Notes: a model not told the origin generated them from the sequence alone. 44,620 nt of DNA from Aquabacterium sp. (GCF_014378415.1 NZ_JACMNS010000003.1:1-44620), one strand, 5' to 3'; shown: positions 15,345 through 24,432, numbered from the stretch's first letter. Numbers and translations: made by a program.

Positions 15345-17552
15345 TCAGCGGGCGTAGGCAAAACCCAGCGTGGGCCGGGCCGGCGACAGGTCGGCGTCGA
15401 AGGTCTCGATGCCCGCGGTGATCAGATCAGGCTTGATGTCCAGCGCCCAGGCGGCGGCCACGGCGGCCAGCAAGGTGTCGGCCGACACTGGCGTGCCGCG
15501 ACCTTGCCGCAAGGTCAGGCTGCTCAGTTCGCTCAGGGTGTTTTCAAAAGCGCCGTTGGCCAGCACGACGATGCCCTGGCGCATGAAAACGGCGCGGCCA
15601 CCTTGGGCGCGGTGCGCCACGATGGTGGCCAGTTGCGGGTTCTCGGCATAGAGCAGGGCCTGGCCGTCGCACAGCGAGGCCATGGCCGCGATGCGCTCGT
15701 CGTTCGCGTTGAGCACGGCCGCGCCTTCGGGCAGGACCACGTCTACCTGCGTGCGCATCACCTTGACCAGTTGGTCAGACTCGCTGATGTCGAATTCGGC
15801 CAGATCGGCCGCGCCTTCCAGGTCGGTGACCACGCCCACCTGGCAGCGGTCGTAGGGCAGGCCGTCGCGCAGGATGGCGCGGGCGCCGGACTCGAACACG
15901 GCGGCTTCCACCGCGCGGTTCATCAGCAGGCGGTGGCCGGCTTCCCAGTGGGCGGCATCCTGGCGATCGACGAGGCGGCGGTCCAGGTACAGGCCGTCTC
16001 GGCAGGCCAGGCCCACGTATTTGCCGCTCAGGTGGATCAGCCAGGTGACCAGGCGCGCCAAGGTGCTGGTGCCCTGCGAGCCGGTGATCCCCACGATGGC
16101 GATGCGGCCGTCGTCGTCTTCCGGGAAGAGGTGATCGACGATGGCGCGGCCGACTGGGCGGGGCGAGCCTTCGGCCGGCTTCAGGTGCATCAGCAGGCCG
16201 GGGCCGGCGTTCACTTCAACGATGGCGCCGCCTTGCGCTTTCAAGGGGCGGGAAATGTCTTGTGCGACCACATCAACACCCGCAATGTCCAGGCCCACGA
16301 CGCGCGCCGCCAGCGTGACCGCGTGCGCCACGTCGGGGTGCACTTCATCGGTGCAATCCAGGGCGACGTTGCCATTGCGCTGGATCAGCACCTGGCGGCC
16401 CGGATCGGGGATGGCGTCGATGCTCAGGCTTTGGCGCCGCAGGTCGAGCAGCACGGCCGCGTCTTCCAGAGGCTTGATGATGTTGAGCGGGAAATCCTCG
16501 TTCAGGCCCCGGCGCGGGTCGGTGTTCAACTGCGCATCGATCAACTGCATGATGGTGGAGCGGCCATCGCCGGTCACCCAGGCGGCTTCGCCCCGGGCGG
16601 CGGCGACCACTTTGCCGCCCACCACCAGCAGGCGGTGTTCGTGGCCACGGATGAATTTCTCGACCAGGACCTCGCTGCCGTGCCGGTCGGCCACCTTGAA
16701 GGCGGCTTCGACTTCGGCCTGGGTTCTCAGGTCCAGGGCCACGCCCCGGCCGTGGTTGCCGTCGCTGGGCTTGACCACCACGGGCAGGCCGATGTCTTGC
16801 GCGGCTTCCCAGGCGGCGGCGGGGCTGTCGACCACTTCGCCCTCGGGCACGGGCACGCCGCAGGCCTTGAGCAGGCCCTTGGTCAGGTCCTTGTCGCTGG
16901 CAATGCCTTCGGCGATGGCGCTGGTGAGGTCGGTCTCGGCCGTCCAGATGCGGCGCTGGCGGGCGCCATGGCCCAGCTGCACCAGGTTGCCGTCATTCAG
17001 GCGGATGTGCGGAATGCACCGGTCGGTGGCGGCGGACACGATGCAGGCCGTGCTCGGGCCGAGGTAGCGCTCGTCCACCTGGTCGCGCACCTTGGCCACG
17101 GCGGCAGGCACGTCAAAAGGCTGTTCATTGATGGCCGCCATCAGCAGGCGGGGGCCTTCGGCCAGGGCAGCTCTGGCCACGTGTTCGTCGCGGGCGCGGA
17201 ACACCATGCGGTAGACGCCGGTGGTCGAGGTGCTGCGGGTTTGCCCAAAGCCGGTCGGCATGCCGGCCAGGTTGAGCAGCTCGATCACGACGTGTTCCAG
17301 CACGTGCCCGGCCCAGGTGCCTTCTTTCAGGCGCTCCAGGAAACCGCCGCGCTCGCCCACGCCGCAATGGTGTTCGATCAGGGCTGGCAACTGCGCCACC
17401 AGCCTGTCGTTGAACCCGGGCAGCAGGTTGGAGGGGTAATCTTCCAGCAGACCCAAATCCAGCCAGACCTCCAGCACGGGGCGGTAGGTCCAGACATTGG
17501 GGCCGCGCAAATAATTGATGCGCAGCAGTTTGATGTCGTCCATTCTTGTCAT
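15345..17552 (-). CDS. Cyanophycin synthetase paralogue with degenerate Mur-ligase P-loop
   Basis: A 735-residue paralogue of the neighbouring synthetase (shared RINYLRGPNVW start, ATP-grasp domain about 215-475 with VVVKPSDGNHGRGVALD and IVEVNAGPGLLMHL). It is about 130 residues shorter. The second nucleotide site is changed: where CphA has TGTNGKTT, this protein has TGSQGTST (490-497), so the P-loop Lys is Thr495. The Mur-ligase half is therefore probably unable to bind ATP normally. Known CphA2-type enzymes also lack a working second site and join ready-made beta-Asp-Arg dipeptides with one ATP per step; the same role is plausible here. It is first in the operon. A second ATG at 17543 is an alternative start. 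Confidence 0.88.
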   Translation of the reverse strand: MTRMDDIKLLRINYLRGPNVWTYRPVLEVWLDLGLLEDYPSNLLPGFNDRLVAQLPALIEHHCGVGERGGFLERLKEGTWAGHVLEHVVIELLNLAGMPTGFGQTRSTSTTGVYRMVFRARDEHVARAALAEGPRLLMAAINEQPFDVPAAVAKVRDQVDERYLGPSTACIVSAATDRCIPHIRLNDGNLVQLGHGARQRRIWTAETDLTSAIAEGIASDKDLTKGLLKACGVPVPEGEVVDSPAAAWEAAQDIGLPVVVKPSDGNHGRGVALDLRTQAEVEAAFKVADRHGSEVLVEKFIRGHEHRLLVVGGKVVAAARGEAAWVTGDGRSTIMQLIDAQLNTDPRRGLNEDFPLNIIKPLEDAAVLLDLRRQSLSIDAIPDPGRQVLIQRNGNVALDCTDEVHPDVAHAVTLAARVVGLDIAGVDVVAQDISRPLKAQGGAIVEVNAGPGLLMHLKPAEGSPRPVGRAIVDHLFPEDDDGRIAIVGITGSQGTSTLARLVTWLIHLSGKYVGLACRDGLYLDRRLVDRQDAAHWEAGHRLLMNRAVEAAVFESGARAILRDGLPYDRCQVGVVTDLEGAADLAEFDISESDQLVKVMRTQVDVVLPEGAAVLNANDERIAAMASLCDGQALLYAENPQLATIVAHRAQGGRAVFMRQGIVVLANGAFENTLSELSSLTLRQGRGTPVSADTLLAAVAAAWALDIKPDLITAGIETFDADLSPARPTLGFAYAR

Positions 17553-17690
17553 GTTCTTGTGCGTTCTGGCGACCGTTCAGGCGGTGCGCGACTCAGGATT
17601 GTGCTTGAGGACACAGGGGCTGCTCACAGTCACCCTTGCCGCAAGTGGTGCCGATTCGGCGAGAATCCGCGATTGCGCTACGAAATCAAA

Positions 17691-19967
17691 ATGCAACATC
17701 ATCATCCTGTTGACGCTCGCGGGGCCCTGACCGAACACGCTCAGGCAGGCCTGCAGGCCCAGCTCACAAAAGAAGAGAACGTTTTAGCCACGCTGATGGT
17801 TGACCTGGACCCGCGCTTGCGGTTTTCCCAGGGTGTTTTGGTGCTGACCGACCGCCGCTTGCTTTCCCGCGACGCCCCGGAGGGCGCCTGGCAGTCCTGG
17901 CCCCTGGCCGAGGGGCTGGCTTTGCGTCAAGTTGACCACGCCGGGGTGGGCACCCTCGAGTTGCACAATGTGCAAAAACGGCTGGCCCACTGGCACTTCA
18001 CCATGGCCCTGGGGCCAGCCGCCCAAGGTTTTCAGAGATTTTTTGACCGCCAGCAGGCGCTGCTGAAAGCCGGGGCCCCGCCCGCCCAGGACGACGATGG
18101 CCTGCCGCTGTGCCCCAGTTGCCACGCCCCGCTGCCGCCCGACAGCGAGGATTGTCCTGCCTGCGCCCGCAGCCTGGATGAGCCGCCCTCGACCTGGGTG
18201 CTGCTGCGCCTGTGGCGCTTCGCCAAGCCTTATCAGGGCAAGCTGGCGCTCGGTTTCGGCCTGACCCTGGCCTCGACCGCCGCCACGCTGGTGCCGCCCT
18301 ACCTCAGCATCCCGCTGATGGACAAGGTGCTGATCCCCTTCCAGAGCGGCCAGACCATCGACACCTGGTATGTGGCGGCCTTGCTGGGCGGTTTGCTGAT
18401 TTCGGCCCTGCTGGCCTGGAGCCTGGGCTGGGCACGCACCTATGTGCTGGCGCTGGTGTCCGAGCGCATCAGCGCCGACCTGCGCACCAGCACCTTTGAG
18501 CACCTGCTGAACCTGTCGCTGGAGTACTTTGGCACCAAGCGCACCGGCGATCTGATGTCGCGCATTGGCAGTGAAACCGACCGCATCAGTGTCTTCCTGT
18601 CGCTGCACGCGCTCGATTTCGCCACCGATGTGCTGATGATCACCATGACGGCGATCATCCTGTTCTCGATCAACCCCTGGCTGGCCTTGGTCACCCTGCT
18701 GCCGCTGCCCTTCATCGCCTGGCTGATCCACCTGGTGCGCGACCGACTGCGCACCGGTTTCGAGAAGATCGACCGCGTCTGGGGCGAGGTCACCAATGTG
18801 CTGGCCGACACCATCCCCGGCATCCGCGTGGTCAAGGCCTTTGCGCAAGAGCAGCGCGAGGCCAAGCGCTTCAAGGACGCCAACTGGCACAACCTGGCCA
18901 TCAACGACAAGCTCAACAAGACTTGGTCGCTGTTCTCGCCCACCGTCTCGCTGATGACCGAGATCGGGCTGCTGGTGGTGTGGGCGTTTGGCATCTGGCT
19001 GGTGGCGCACCAGCAAATCACGGTGGGCGTGCTCACCGCCTTCATCGCCTACATCGGGCGCTTTTATGGCCGGCTGGATTCAATGAGCCGCATCGTCTCG
19101 GTCACACAAAAGGCCGCGTCTGGCGCCAAGCGCATTTTTGACATCCTGGACCATGTGTCGAACGTGCCCGAGCCCACGCAACCGGTGGCCTTGCCCACCG
19201 TGAAGGGCCGCTTGCAGATGGAAGGCATTGGCTTTCGCTACGGCAGCCGCGCCGTGATCCGCGACCTGAGCCTGGACATCCAGCCGGGCGAGATGATCGG
19301 CCTGGTGGGCCACAGCGGCTCGGGCAAGAGCACCTTGGTCAACTTGATTTGCCGCTTCTACGACGTGAGCGAAGGCGCCATCCGCATCGATGGCATCGAC
19401 ATCCGCCGCGTGGGTGTGGCCGATTTCCGGCGCCACATCGGGCTGGTGCTGCAAGAGCCCTTTTTGTTCTTTGGCACCATCGCCGAGAACATCGCCTACG
19501 GCAAGCCCGAGGCCACGCGCGCCGAGATCGTGGCGGCTGCCCGCGCGGCGCATGCGCACGAATTCATCCTGCGCTTGCCGCAAGGCTATGACTCGCTGGT
19601 GGGCGAGCGCGGCCAGGGCCTGTCGGGCGGCGAGCGCCAGCGCATCTCGATCGCGCGGGCCTTGTTGATCGATCCGCGCATCCTGATCCTGGACGAGGCC
19701 ACCTCGTCGGTGGACACCGAGACCGAGAAAGAGATCCAGAAAGCGCTGGACAACCTGGTGCAAGGCCGCACCACCATTGCCATTGCCCACCGCTTGTCCA
19801 CGCTGCGCAAGGCCGACCGCCTGGTGGTGATGGACCGAGGCCGCGTGGTCGAGGTCGGCCCGCACGACGAGCTGATGGCCAAGCAGGGCGCCTACTGGCG
19901 TTTGTACGATGCCCAGGCGCGCAAGGAACAACAGGCCCAGGTTGGCAACACGGAGTTTCTGGCATGA
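17691..19967 (+). CDS. Cyanophycin-associated ABC transporter with N-terminal zinc ribbon
   Basis: A 758-residue half-type ABC transporter (membrane domain fused to ATPase). Residues 30-125 form an N-terminal domain with a PH-like GVLVLTDRRLL strand pair. A zinc ribbon follows with Cys141, Cys144, Cys155 and Cys158. The six-helix exporter-type membrane domain runs from about 180 to 480. The ATPase domain has Walker A GHSGSGKST, signature LSGGERQR and Walker B ILILDEATSSVD. It diverges from the synthetase genes and overlaps the DUF1854 gene by four bases (ATGA). A transporter of this build next to cphA genes is a recurrent arrangement; its substrate is not known. I chose the ATG at 17691 because conserved sequence begins there. 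Confidence 0.88.
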   Translation: MQHHHPVDARGALTEHAQAGLQAQLTKEENVLATLMVDLDPRLRFSQGVLVLTDRRLLSRDAPEGAWQSWPLAEGLALRQVDHAGVGTLELHNVQKRLAHWHFTMALGPAAQGFQRFFDRQQALLKAGAPPAQDDDGLPLCPSCHAPLPPDSEDCPACARSLDEPPSTWVLLRLWRFAKPYQGKLALGFGLTLASTAATLVPPYLSIPLMDKVLIPFQSGQTIDTWYVAALLGGLLISALLAWSLGWARTYVLALVSERISADLRTSTFEHLLNLSLEYFGTKRTGDLMSRIGSETDRISVFLSLHALDFATDVLMITMTAIILFSINPWLALVTLLPLPFIAWLIHLVRDRLRTGFEKIDRVWGEVTNVLADTIPGIRVVKAFAQEQREAKRFKDANWHNLAINDKLNKTWSLFSPTVSLMTEIGLLVVWAFGIWLVAHQQITVGVLTAFIAYIGRFYGRLDSMSRIVSVTQKAASGAKRIFDILDHVSNVPEPTQPVALPTVKGRLQMEGIGFRYGSRAVIRDLSLDIQPGEMIGLVGHSGSGKSTLVNLICRFYDVSEGAIRIDGIDIRRVGVADFRRHIGLVLQEPFLFFGTIAENIAYGKPEATRAEIVAAARAAHAHEFILRLPQGYDSLVGERGQGLSGGERQRISIARALLIDPRILILDEATSSVDTETEKEIQKALDNLVQGRTTIAIAHRLSTLRKADRLVVMDRGRVVEVGPHDELMAKQGAYWRLYDAQARKEQQAQVGNTEFLA

Positions 19968-20446
19968 GCAGCAGCGATGCAATGATGACGTTCACGCTGG
20001 CCCGCGATGCTTTCGGCCGGCTGGTCCTGACGGATGCGCAGGGCGTGCACCATGAGGGCGTGACGCCGGTGCGGGCCTTCCCGATTGCCGCGCCCGACGA
20101 TGGCGTCTCGCTGGTCGACACGCACGGCCGTGAGCTGGCCTGGATCACGCGCTTGAGTGCGCTGCCCGAGGCGCCGCGCCAACTGCTGCAAGACGAGCTG
20201 GCCCTTCGCGAATTCACGCCGGTGATCGAGCGCCTGGAAGCCGTGTCCACCTTCGGCACGCCCAGCACCTGGGCGGTGTCCACCGACCGTGGCCCCGCCT
20301 TTTTTGTGCTCAAGACTGAGGACGACATCCGCCGACTGGCGGGCGGCGCCTTGTTGATCACCAGCAGCCACGGCGTGCAGTTCGCGGTGCGCGACCGGCT
20401 GGCGCTGGACGTGGCATCAAGGCGCCTGCTGGAGCGGTTTCTGTGA
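19964..20446 (+). CDS. DUF1854 family protein, cyanophycin-associated
   Basis: A 160-residue soluble protein of the DUF1854 family, recognised from FPIAAPDDGVSLVDTHGRELAWI, the ELALREFTPVIERL helix, FGTPSTWAVSTDRG and the C-terminal FAVRDRLALDVASRRLLERFL. Its function is unknown. Its ATG overlaps the TGA of the ABC transporter, which indicates translational coupling and probably a physical or functional link to that transporter. No signal peptide or membrane helix is visible, so it should be cytoplasmic. A weak GAGC/GCTC pairing after the stop is too short to call a terminator. Confidence 0.88.
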   Translation: MSSSDAMMTFTLARDAFGRLVLTDAQGVHHEGVTPVRAFPIAAPDDGVSLVDTHGRELAWITRLSALPEAPRQLLQDELALREFTPVIERLEAVSTFGTPSTWAVSTDRGPAFFVLKTEDDIRRLAGGALLITSSHGVQFAVRDRLALDVASRRLLERFL

Positions 20447-20541
20447 GCTGAACGGCTCTCTTTACATTCCAGGTCAGGGAGCGTTAAGCTGCGCGAAATG
20501 CTGCGCCGCAGCAATGTCGGTTCAAAACCAGGGAGCGTTCC

Positions 20542-21723
20542 ATGACGGATCACCTTGCGCTATGGCGTCCATGGCGGGCCTTGCCCCGCTGGCTGGCCAT
20601 CCTTCTCATCAGTCTGATGCTGCCTGCTGTTCAGGCCCAAGTCTTGTCCCGTCTGCCCGCCCTGGGTTTGCAGCCCGATGCCGTCACGGTATCGGGTCTG
20701 TCCTCGGGCGCCTACATGGCCGGGCAGTTCGAGGTCGCTTACTCGGCCTCTTTGAGTGGTGCGGCTGTGCTGGCCGGTGGCCCTTACGGGTGCTCGCGGG
20801 GCAGCGTGTCCACCGCCATGTTCAACTGTTCGTGCCCGGCCGACCAGAACTTCGCGCTGGACGTGGCGCACGCCTTCGGTGGCGGTTGCCAGGTCTTCAA
20901 CCCCGACGTGTACCTGGTGTTCAGTCAGAACGCCGTGGCCGGCAATGCCAAGGCCCATGCCATCGATGACACCTTTCACCTGAAGAGCCACCGTGTCTGG
21001 TTGTTTTCAGGTGGCCAGGACCACGTCGTCGACCCCCAACTGGTCAGTGCCGTGCAGAAATTCTACGAACGCCTGGGCGTGCCCCTGGCGCAGATCCACC
21101 GCGAGGCAAACAGCCAGGCCGGGCATGGCTTTCCCAGCCCGCAGGCCAGCCAGGCGTGCAGCCTGACACACACCCCTTTCCTGACGCAGTGCAACCTGGA
21201 CGCGGCCGGTGAGCTGTTGAAGTGGCTTTACCCAGGCACGCCGGATTGGCAGGCGGGCACGGCTGATGAGGGTTCCTTGAAGCAGTTCAAGCAGACCCCG
21301 TATGACGACAAGAAAGTGTTCAGCAGCCTGGACAGCACGGGCTGGGTCTATGTGCCCAAGGCCTGTGAACAGGCTGGTGCGAACTGTCGTTTGCACGTGG
21401 CCTTTCATGGGTGCGAGCAGGGGCAGAGCTTCAAGACCGGGCGCCAGAAGTTTGGTTTGCAGTTCGTGAAGGAGGCGGGCTACAACCGCTGGGCCGAGGC
21501 CGGGCGCATGGTGATTCTTTATCCGCAGGTCAAACCCAGTGATCCCAAGGGCCGTGCTTTGACCGACCCGTACCGCTTCAATCCCAAAGGGTGCTGGGAC
21601 TTCTGGGGTTACACCGAGAAATTCGCGGCTTTGAACCCGGCGGCGCCGAACTTTGCCAAGCAGTCTGCGCCGCAGCTGAAGGCGGTGAAGGCGATGATTG
21701 ATGATTTGCTCAAGGGGCCGTGA
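20542..21723 (+). CDS. Secreted short-chain PHA depolymerase, catalytic domain type 2
   Basis: A 393-residue exported alpha/beta hydrolase of the polyhydroxybutyrate-degrading type. A signal peptide (hydrophobic 17-30, cleavage after VQA near 32) is followed by the nucleophile motif GLSSG (52-56, Ser54) very near the mature N-terminus, an arrangement typical of type 2 catalytic domains. The later LHVAFHGCEQG block fits the conserved oxyanion region, and several cysteines suggest disulfides. No separate substrate-binding domain is present. A good ribosome binding site (AGGGAG) lies before the ATG; an 11-base copy of that region (CAGGGAGCGTT) also occurs 54 bp upstream. Its 3' end overlaps the convergent desaturase gene by 14 bases. 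Confidence 0.88.
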   Translation: MTDHLALWRPWRALPRWLAILLISLMLPAVQAQVLSRLPALGLQPDAVTVSGLSSGAYMAGQFEVAYSASLSGAAVLAGGPYGCSRGSVSTAMFNCSCPADQNFALDVAHAFGGGCQVFNPDVYLVFSQNAVAGNAKAHAIDDTFHLKSHRVWLFSGGQDHVVDPQLVSAVQKFYERLGVPLAQIHREANSQAGHGFPSPQASQACSLTHTPFLTQCNLDAAGELLKWLYPGTPDWQAGTADEGSLKQFKQTPYDDKKVFSSLDSTGWVYVPKACEQAGANCRLHVAFHGCEQGQSFKTGRQKFGLQFVKEAGYNRWAEAGRMVILYPQVKPSDPKGRALTDPYRFNPKGCWDFWGYTEKFAALNPAAPNFAKQSAPQLKAVKAMIDDLLKGP

Positions 21724-22789
21724 CGGCTTTTTCGAAAGCCAATCGATTCGCACGCTGGAAGGTGCCCAGATCGTTGAAGCGCACGCCATGGCTGCGCAGG
21801 ATCTCGTGCGCTTGCGAGGCAATCATCTGGCGCAGGTAGAAGGGCTGCCCGACCACAAAATGATGGATGGCATGGGTTGAGCCAAAGTTGAAGCAGAAAA
21901 GCTGCATGGGCCAGAACAGCGGGTGGTTCAGAACTTGTGTTTGCTGCATGACGTTGCCGACCTCGACATCGCCGTAGTAGTGCATGTTCGAGCTGATGAA
22001 CTGCAGGCAGAAGTTGCGCAAGATGTTGGGTGCAATCAAACAGACCGTCACGGCGTCCAGCACCGACATCGCCCAGAGCATGCCTGCCGACCAGGCGATG
22101 GGTTGCCCCAGACCGGTGGCGATCAGGTCCGCCAGGTGAAAGACCACGAACGCATGCCAGCCTGCCCAGAAGGCATGGCCCAGTGGGAAGTAGGAAAGGG
22201 CCTTGCGGCCGAGGGCCGCCGTCCATTCGGCGCGGGTGCGGGGATTCTCCACATCCTTGATGTACTGGCGCAGGATGTGGTGCATCGTGACCGGTCGAAG
22301 CACGATGGCCAGCATGTTGTCCATGGTCATGAGCAAGCGCTTGAGCCCCCATCGCTCGCCGTTGGTGATGGCCCGCTCTTCAAAATCGGACGCGTCACCG
22401 GCCTTCTTGTGATGGTGAAAATGCATGTGCCGACGCATCCAAGGGTTGACCGTCGAGGGGCGTGACAACCAGCCCGCCAGCAACAGCGCATGCTGCACCC
22501 AGGGGTGTTGCTTGAAGTACAGCAGGTGGATCAGGTCATGCTCGATCTCGTGGGTCAAGGAAGCCAGCATGCCGATCAGGGGAATGGCGCCCCACCAGGG
22601 CAGCCAACCGGCCAGGTAGAGCGAGCTGCACAAGCCCATGCCGGCGATGGCGATCACCTGGATGGTCATTCCGATGGCGTTCTGGTGCGCCAGCCAAGGG
22701 TGGCGGGATCGTGCCGCATTGCCAAGCGCGGAGACCTGTTGGCGGATGAGCTGAGTGCGCTGCAGGTCGGTGGTCGGATGGGTTGTCAT
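21710..22789 (-). CDS. Membrane fatty acid desaturase
   Basis: A 359-residue integral membrane diiron desaturase. The three histidine clusters are visible: HEIEHD, then RRHMHFHHH, and the later HAIHHF, separated by hydrophobic segments. Such enzymes insert a double bond into acyl chains and help adjust membrane fluidity; the regiochemistry cannot be inferred. I chose the ATG at 22789; an in-frame ATG at 22831 would add 14 residues, and neither has a strong ribosome binding site. An AraC-type regulator gene diverges from it and is the obvious candidate controller. The last 14 bases overlap the PHA depolymerase gene on the other strand. Confidence 0.88.
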   Translation of the reverse strand: MTTHPTTDLQRTQLIRQQVSALGNAARSRHPWLAHQNAIGMTIQVIAIAGMGLCSSLYLAGWLPWWGAIPLIGMLASLTHEIEHDLIHLLYFKQHPWVQHALLLAGWLSRPSTVNPWMRRHMHFHHHKKAGDASDFEERAITNGERWGLKRLLMTMDNMLAIVLRPVTMHHILRQYIKDVENPRTRAEWTAALGRKALSYFPLGHAFWAGWHAFVVFHLADLIATGLGQPIAWSAGMLWAMSVLDAVTVCLIAPNILRNFCLQFISSNMHYYGDVEVGNVMQQTQVLNHPLFWPMQLFCFNFGSTHAIHHFVVGQPFYLRQMIASQAHEILRSHGVRFNDLGTFQRANRLAFEKAVTAP

Positions 22790-22947
22790 GGAGGGCAGGT
22801 CAATGGCTTGTGACGGATGGCGTCGATGCATAATCTTTTTCCCGCACGGCCCCTGGCGTCTTGCCTGTGCACGACACTGACTTGTTCGAACATGCCGCGC
22901 CCAGCACTTGCCTTGTCGTTTGAGGCCTACTTCAGTTCCGGCACACC

Positions 22948-23991
22948 TTGTCTAATTTTCCCGCCAGCCGCTTTACCTCTTTGTCGAGTTGGGTGTCCGC
23001 GCTCAAACGTGCGGTCGATGGGAAAGGTGTGGATGCGGAGGCCTTGATGGGCCAGGCTGGCCTGGATGTGACCTTGTTGGCCGACCCTCTGGCACGTTAC
23101 CCGTCACGGCAGGTCATTGAATTCTGGAAGCTCGCGCTCCAGGCCACGGGTGATCCCTTGTTGGGGGTGTCGGTGGCGCGGCAGATCGCTGTGTCCACAT
23201 TCCATGCACTGGGGTTCGCACTTTTGGCCTCCAGTGACCTGGCCAGCATGTTCGAGCGCATGACGCGCTACTTCCGACTGGTCACCAATGCAGGCGAAAT
23301 CCAGTTCGTGCAAGAGGATGGGGTGGGCCGACTGACCATCAAGGTCGATGCGGATTTGCTGACCCCCGATGATGCCGAGGTGGTGTGGTGTGCGCTGGAC
23401 GCTTTGGTGCTGGTCATCGTCCATGCCTGCTACATGCTTGACGGGCCCGACTTCAAGCCGCTGGAACTGCGCTTGCAACGACCCCGTCCCGCGCAGAACG
23501 AGGCCCTTGAAAAGGCTTTCCGGTTGGTGCCGATCTATGCCTGTGCGGACAATGCCTTGTTGATCGACGAGGCCACCCTGGGCCGGCGCCTGATGCATGC
23601 CAATGCCGAATTGGTCCGGGTGAACGAGGAGGCCGCCGGGCGCTACTTGTCGCACATGGGTGAGCAAGATGGCCCCTCCCAACTCTTGGTGCGGCTGAAG
23701 CGGTTGTTGCAGGAACGTTTGCCCGCTGGCGATCCGCCTCAAGCCGAGGTGGCCGAAGCGCTCGGCCTGAACCCTCGCACCTTGCAACGCAAACTGGCCG
23801 ATGCAGGCACCACCTACCGCGACCTCATCAATGACACCCGGCACGCCCTGGCGCTGGAATACCTGGATCGCACGGCTTATTCGGTCAGCGAGATCGCTTA
23901 TTTGCTCGGTTTTGCCGAGGTGAGCGGGTTCACGCGGGCGTTCCGCCGCTGGACGGGCACGTCGCCCTCAGCATGGCGTTTGGCCGGATAA
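22948..23991 (+). CDS. AraC family transcriptional regulator
   Basis: A 347-residue regulator. Residues about 20-210 form the arabinose-binding-like N-terminal domain seen in OruR/ArgR-type AraC proteins. The C-terminal DNA-binding domain (about 250-340) has two helix-turn-helix units: VAEALGLNPRTLQRKLADAG and ISEIAYLLGFAEVSGFTRAFRRWTG, the second being the AraC signature. The only in-frame start before the conserved sequence is a TTG at 22948, because a stop lies at 22921-22923. It diverges from the desaturase gene. The shared spacer contains a 10-bp palindrome TGTTCGAACA at 22883-22892, a possible operator, though AraC proteins usually bind direct repeats. Confidence 0.87.
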   Translation: MSNFPASRFTSLSSWVSALKRAVDGKGVDAEALMGQAGLDVTLLADPLARYPSRQVIEFWKLALQATGDPLLGVSVARQIAVSTFHALGFALLASSDLASMFERMTRYFRLVTNAGEIQFVQEDGVGRLTIKVDADLLTPDDAEVVWCALDALVLVIVHACYMLDGPDFKPLELRLQRPRPAQNEALEKAFRLVPIYACADNALLIDEATLGRRLMHANAELVRVNEEAAGRYLSHMGEQDGPSQLLVRLKRLLQERLPAGDPPQAEVAEALGLNPRTLQRKLADAGTTYRDLINDTRHALALEYLDRTAYSVSEIAYLLGFAEVSGFTRAFRRWTGTSPSAWRLAG

Positions 23992-24120
23992 AGCCCCACA
24001 ACCTTTCAGATTGTTGCTGTACAGAACACTGCGTGAGACTGGTGACGTGGTTACCCCTTGTTGGTTGTCCTTGCCCTGCCATGAACCCTGTTTCCCACCG
24101 CGACCGATTTCCGTGATTCA

Positions 24121-24432
24121 GGCAGCACCAACGTGCTTGGCGTGGTCATCGGTGCTGTGGGCTTCTGCAGCATGCGCTCGGTGTTCAGTTACATCAAGCC
24201 CTTGCTGGCCGAGGTAACGGGCCTGTCGATCGACGCCGCGCCCCTGGTGTTGGGCCTGTTCTGCCCGGGCATGGTAGTGGGCACCATCGTGGCCATCGCG
24301 CTGAACCACTCGGCCTTCAACATGGCCAATGCGCTGGGCGCCTGGTTGGGAGGCATGGCCGTGTTTGGCCTCGCCTTCTGGCAGCGGCGCATCGCAGCCT
24401 ATGCCTCCAAGATGACCTTGAACCTGCCGTAG
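24121..24432 (+). pseudogene. Remnant of an MFS transporter
   Basis: The frame encodes pieces of a major facilitator transporter of the AraJ/YdhP type: VLGVVIGAVGFCSMRSVFSYIKPLL, then TGLSIDAAPLVLGLFCPGMVVG, and then directly ALNHSAFNMANALGAWLGG, which in intact proteins lies well over 100 residues later. The N-terminal half, the stretch between the last two blocks and the true C-terminus are missing. The final residues read through antisense DUF1428 sequence. No usable start or ribosome binding site is apparent. The 130 bp before it show nothing recognisable. Confidence 0.7.

Noticed and set aside
17553-17690. A sigma-70 promoter for the ABC transporter gene (TTGCCG...GAGAAT)
   Set aside because: The spacing is 19 bases and the boxes are poor matches; the region must hold divergent promoters but I cannot place them.
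20444-20466. A terminator after the DUF1854 gene (GAGC/GCTC pairing followed by TCTTT)
   Set aside because: The stem is only four bases and the T-run is interrupted; too weak to support.
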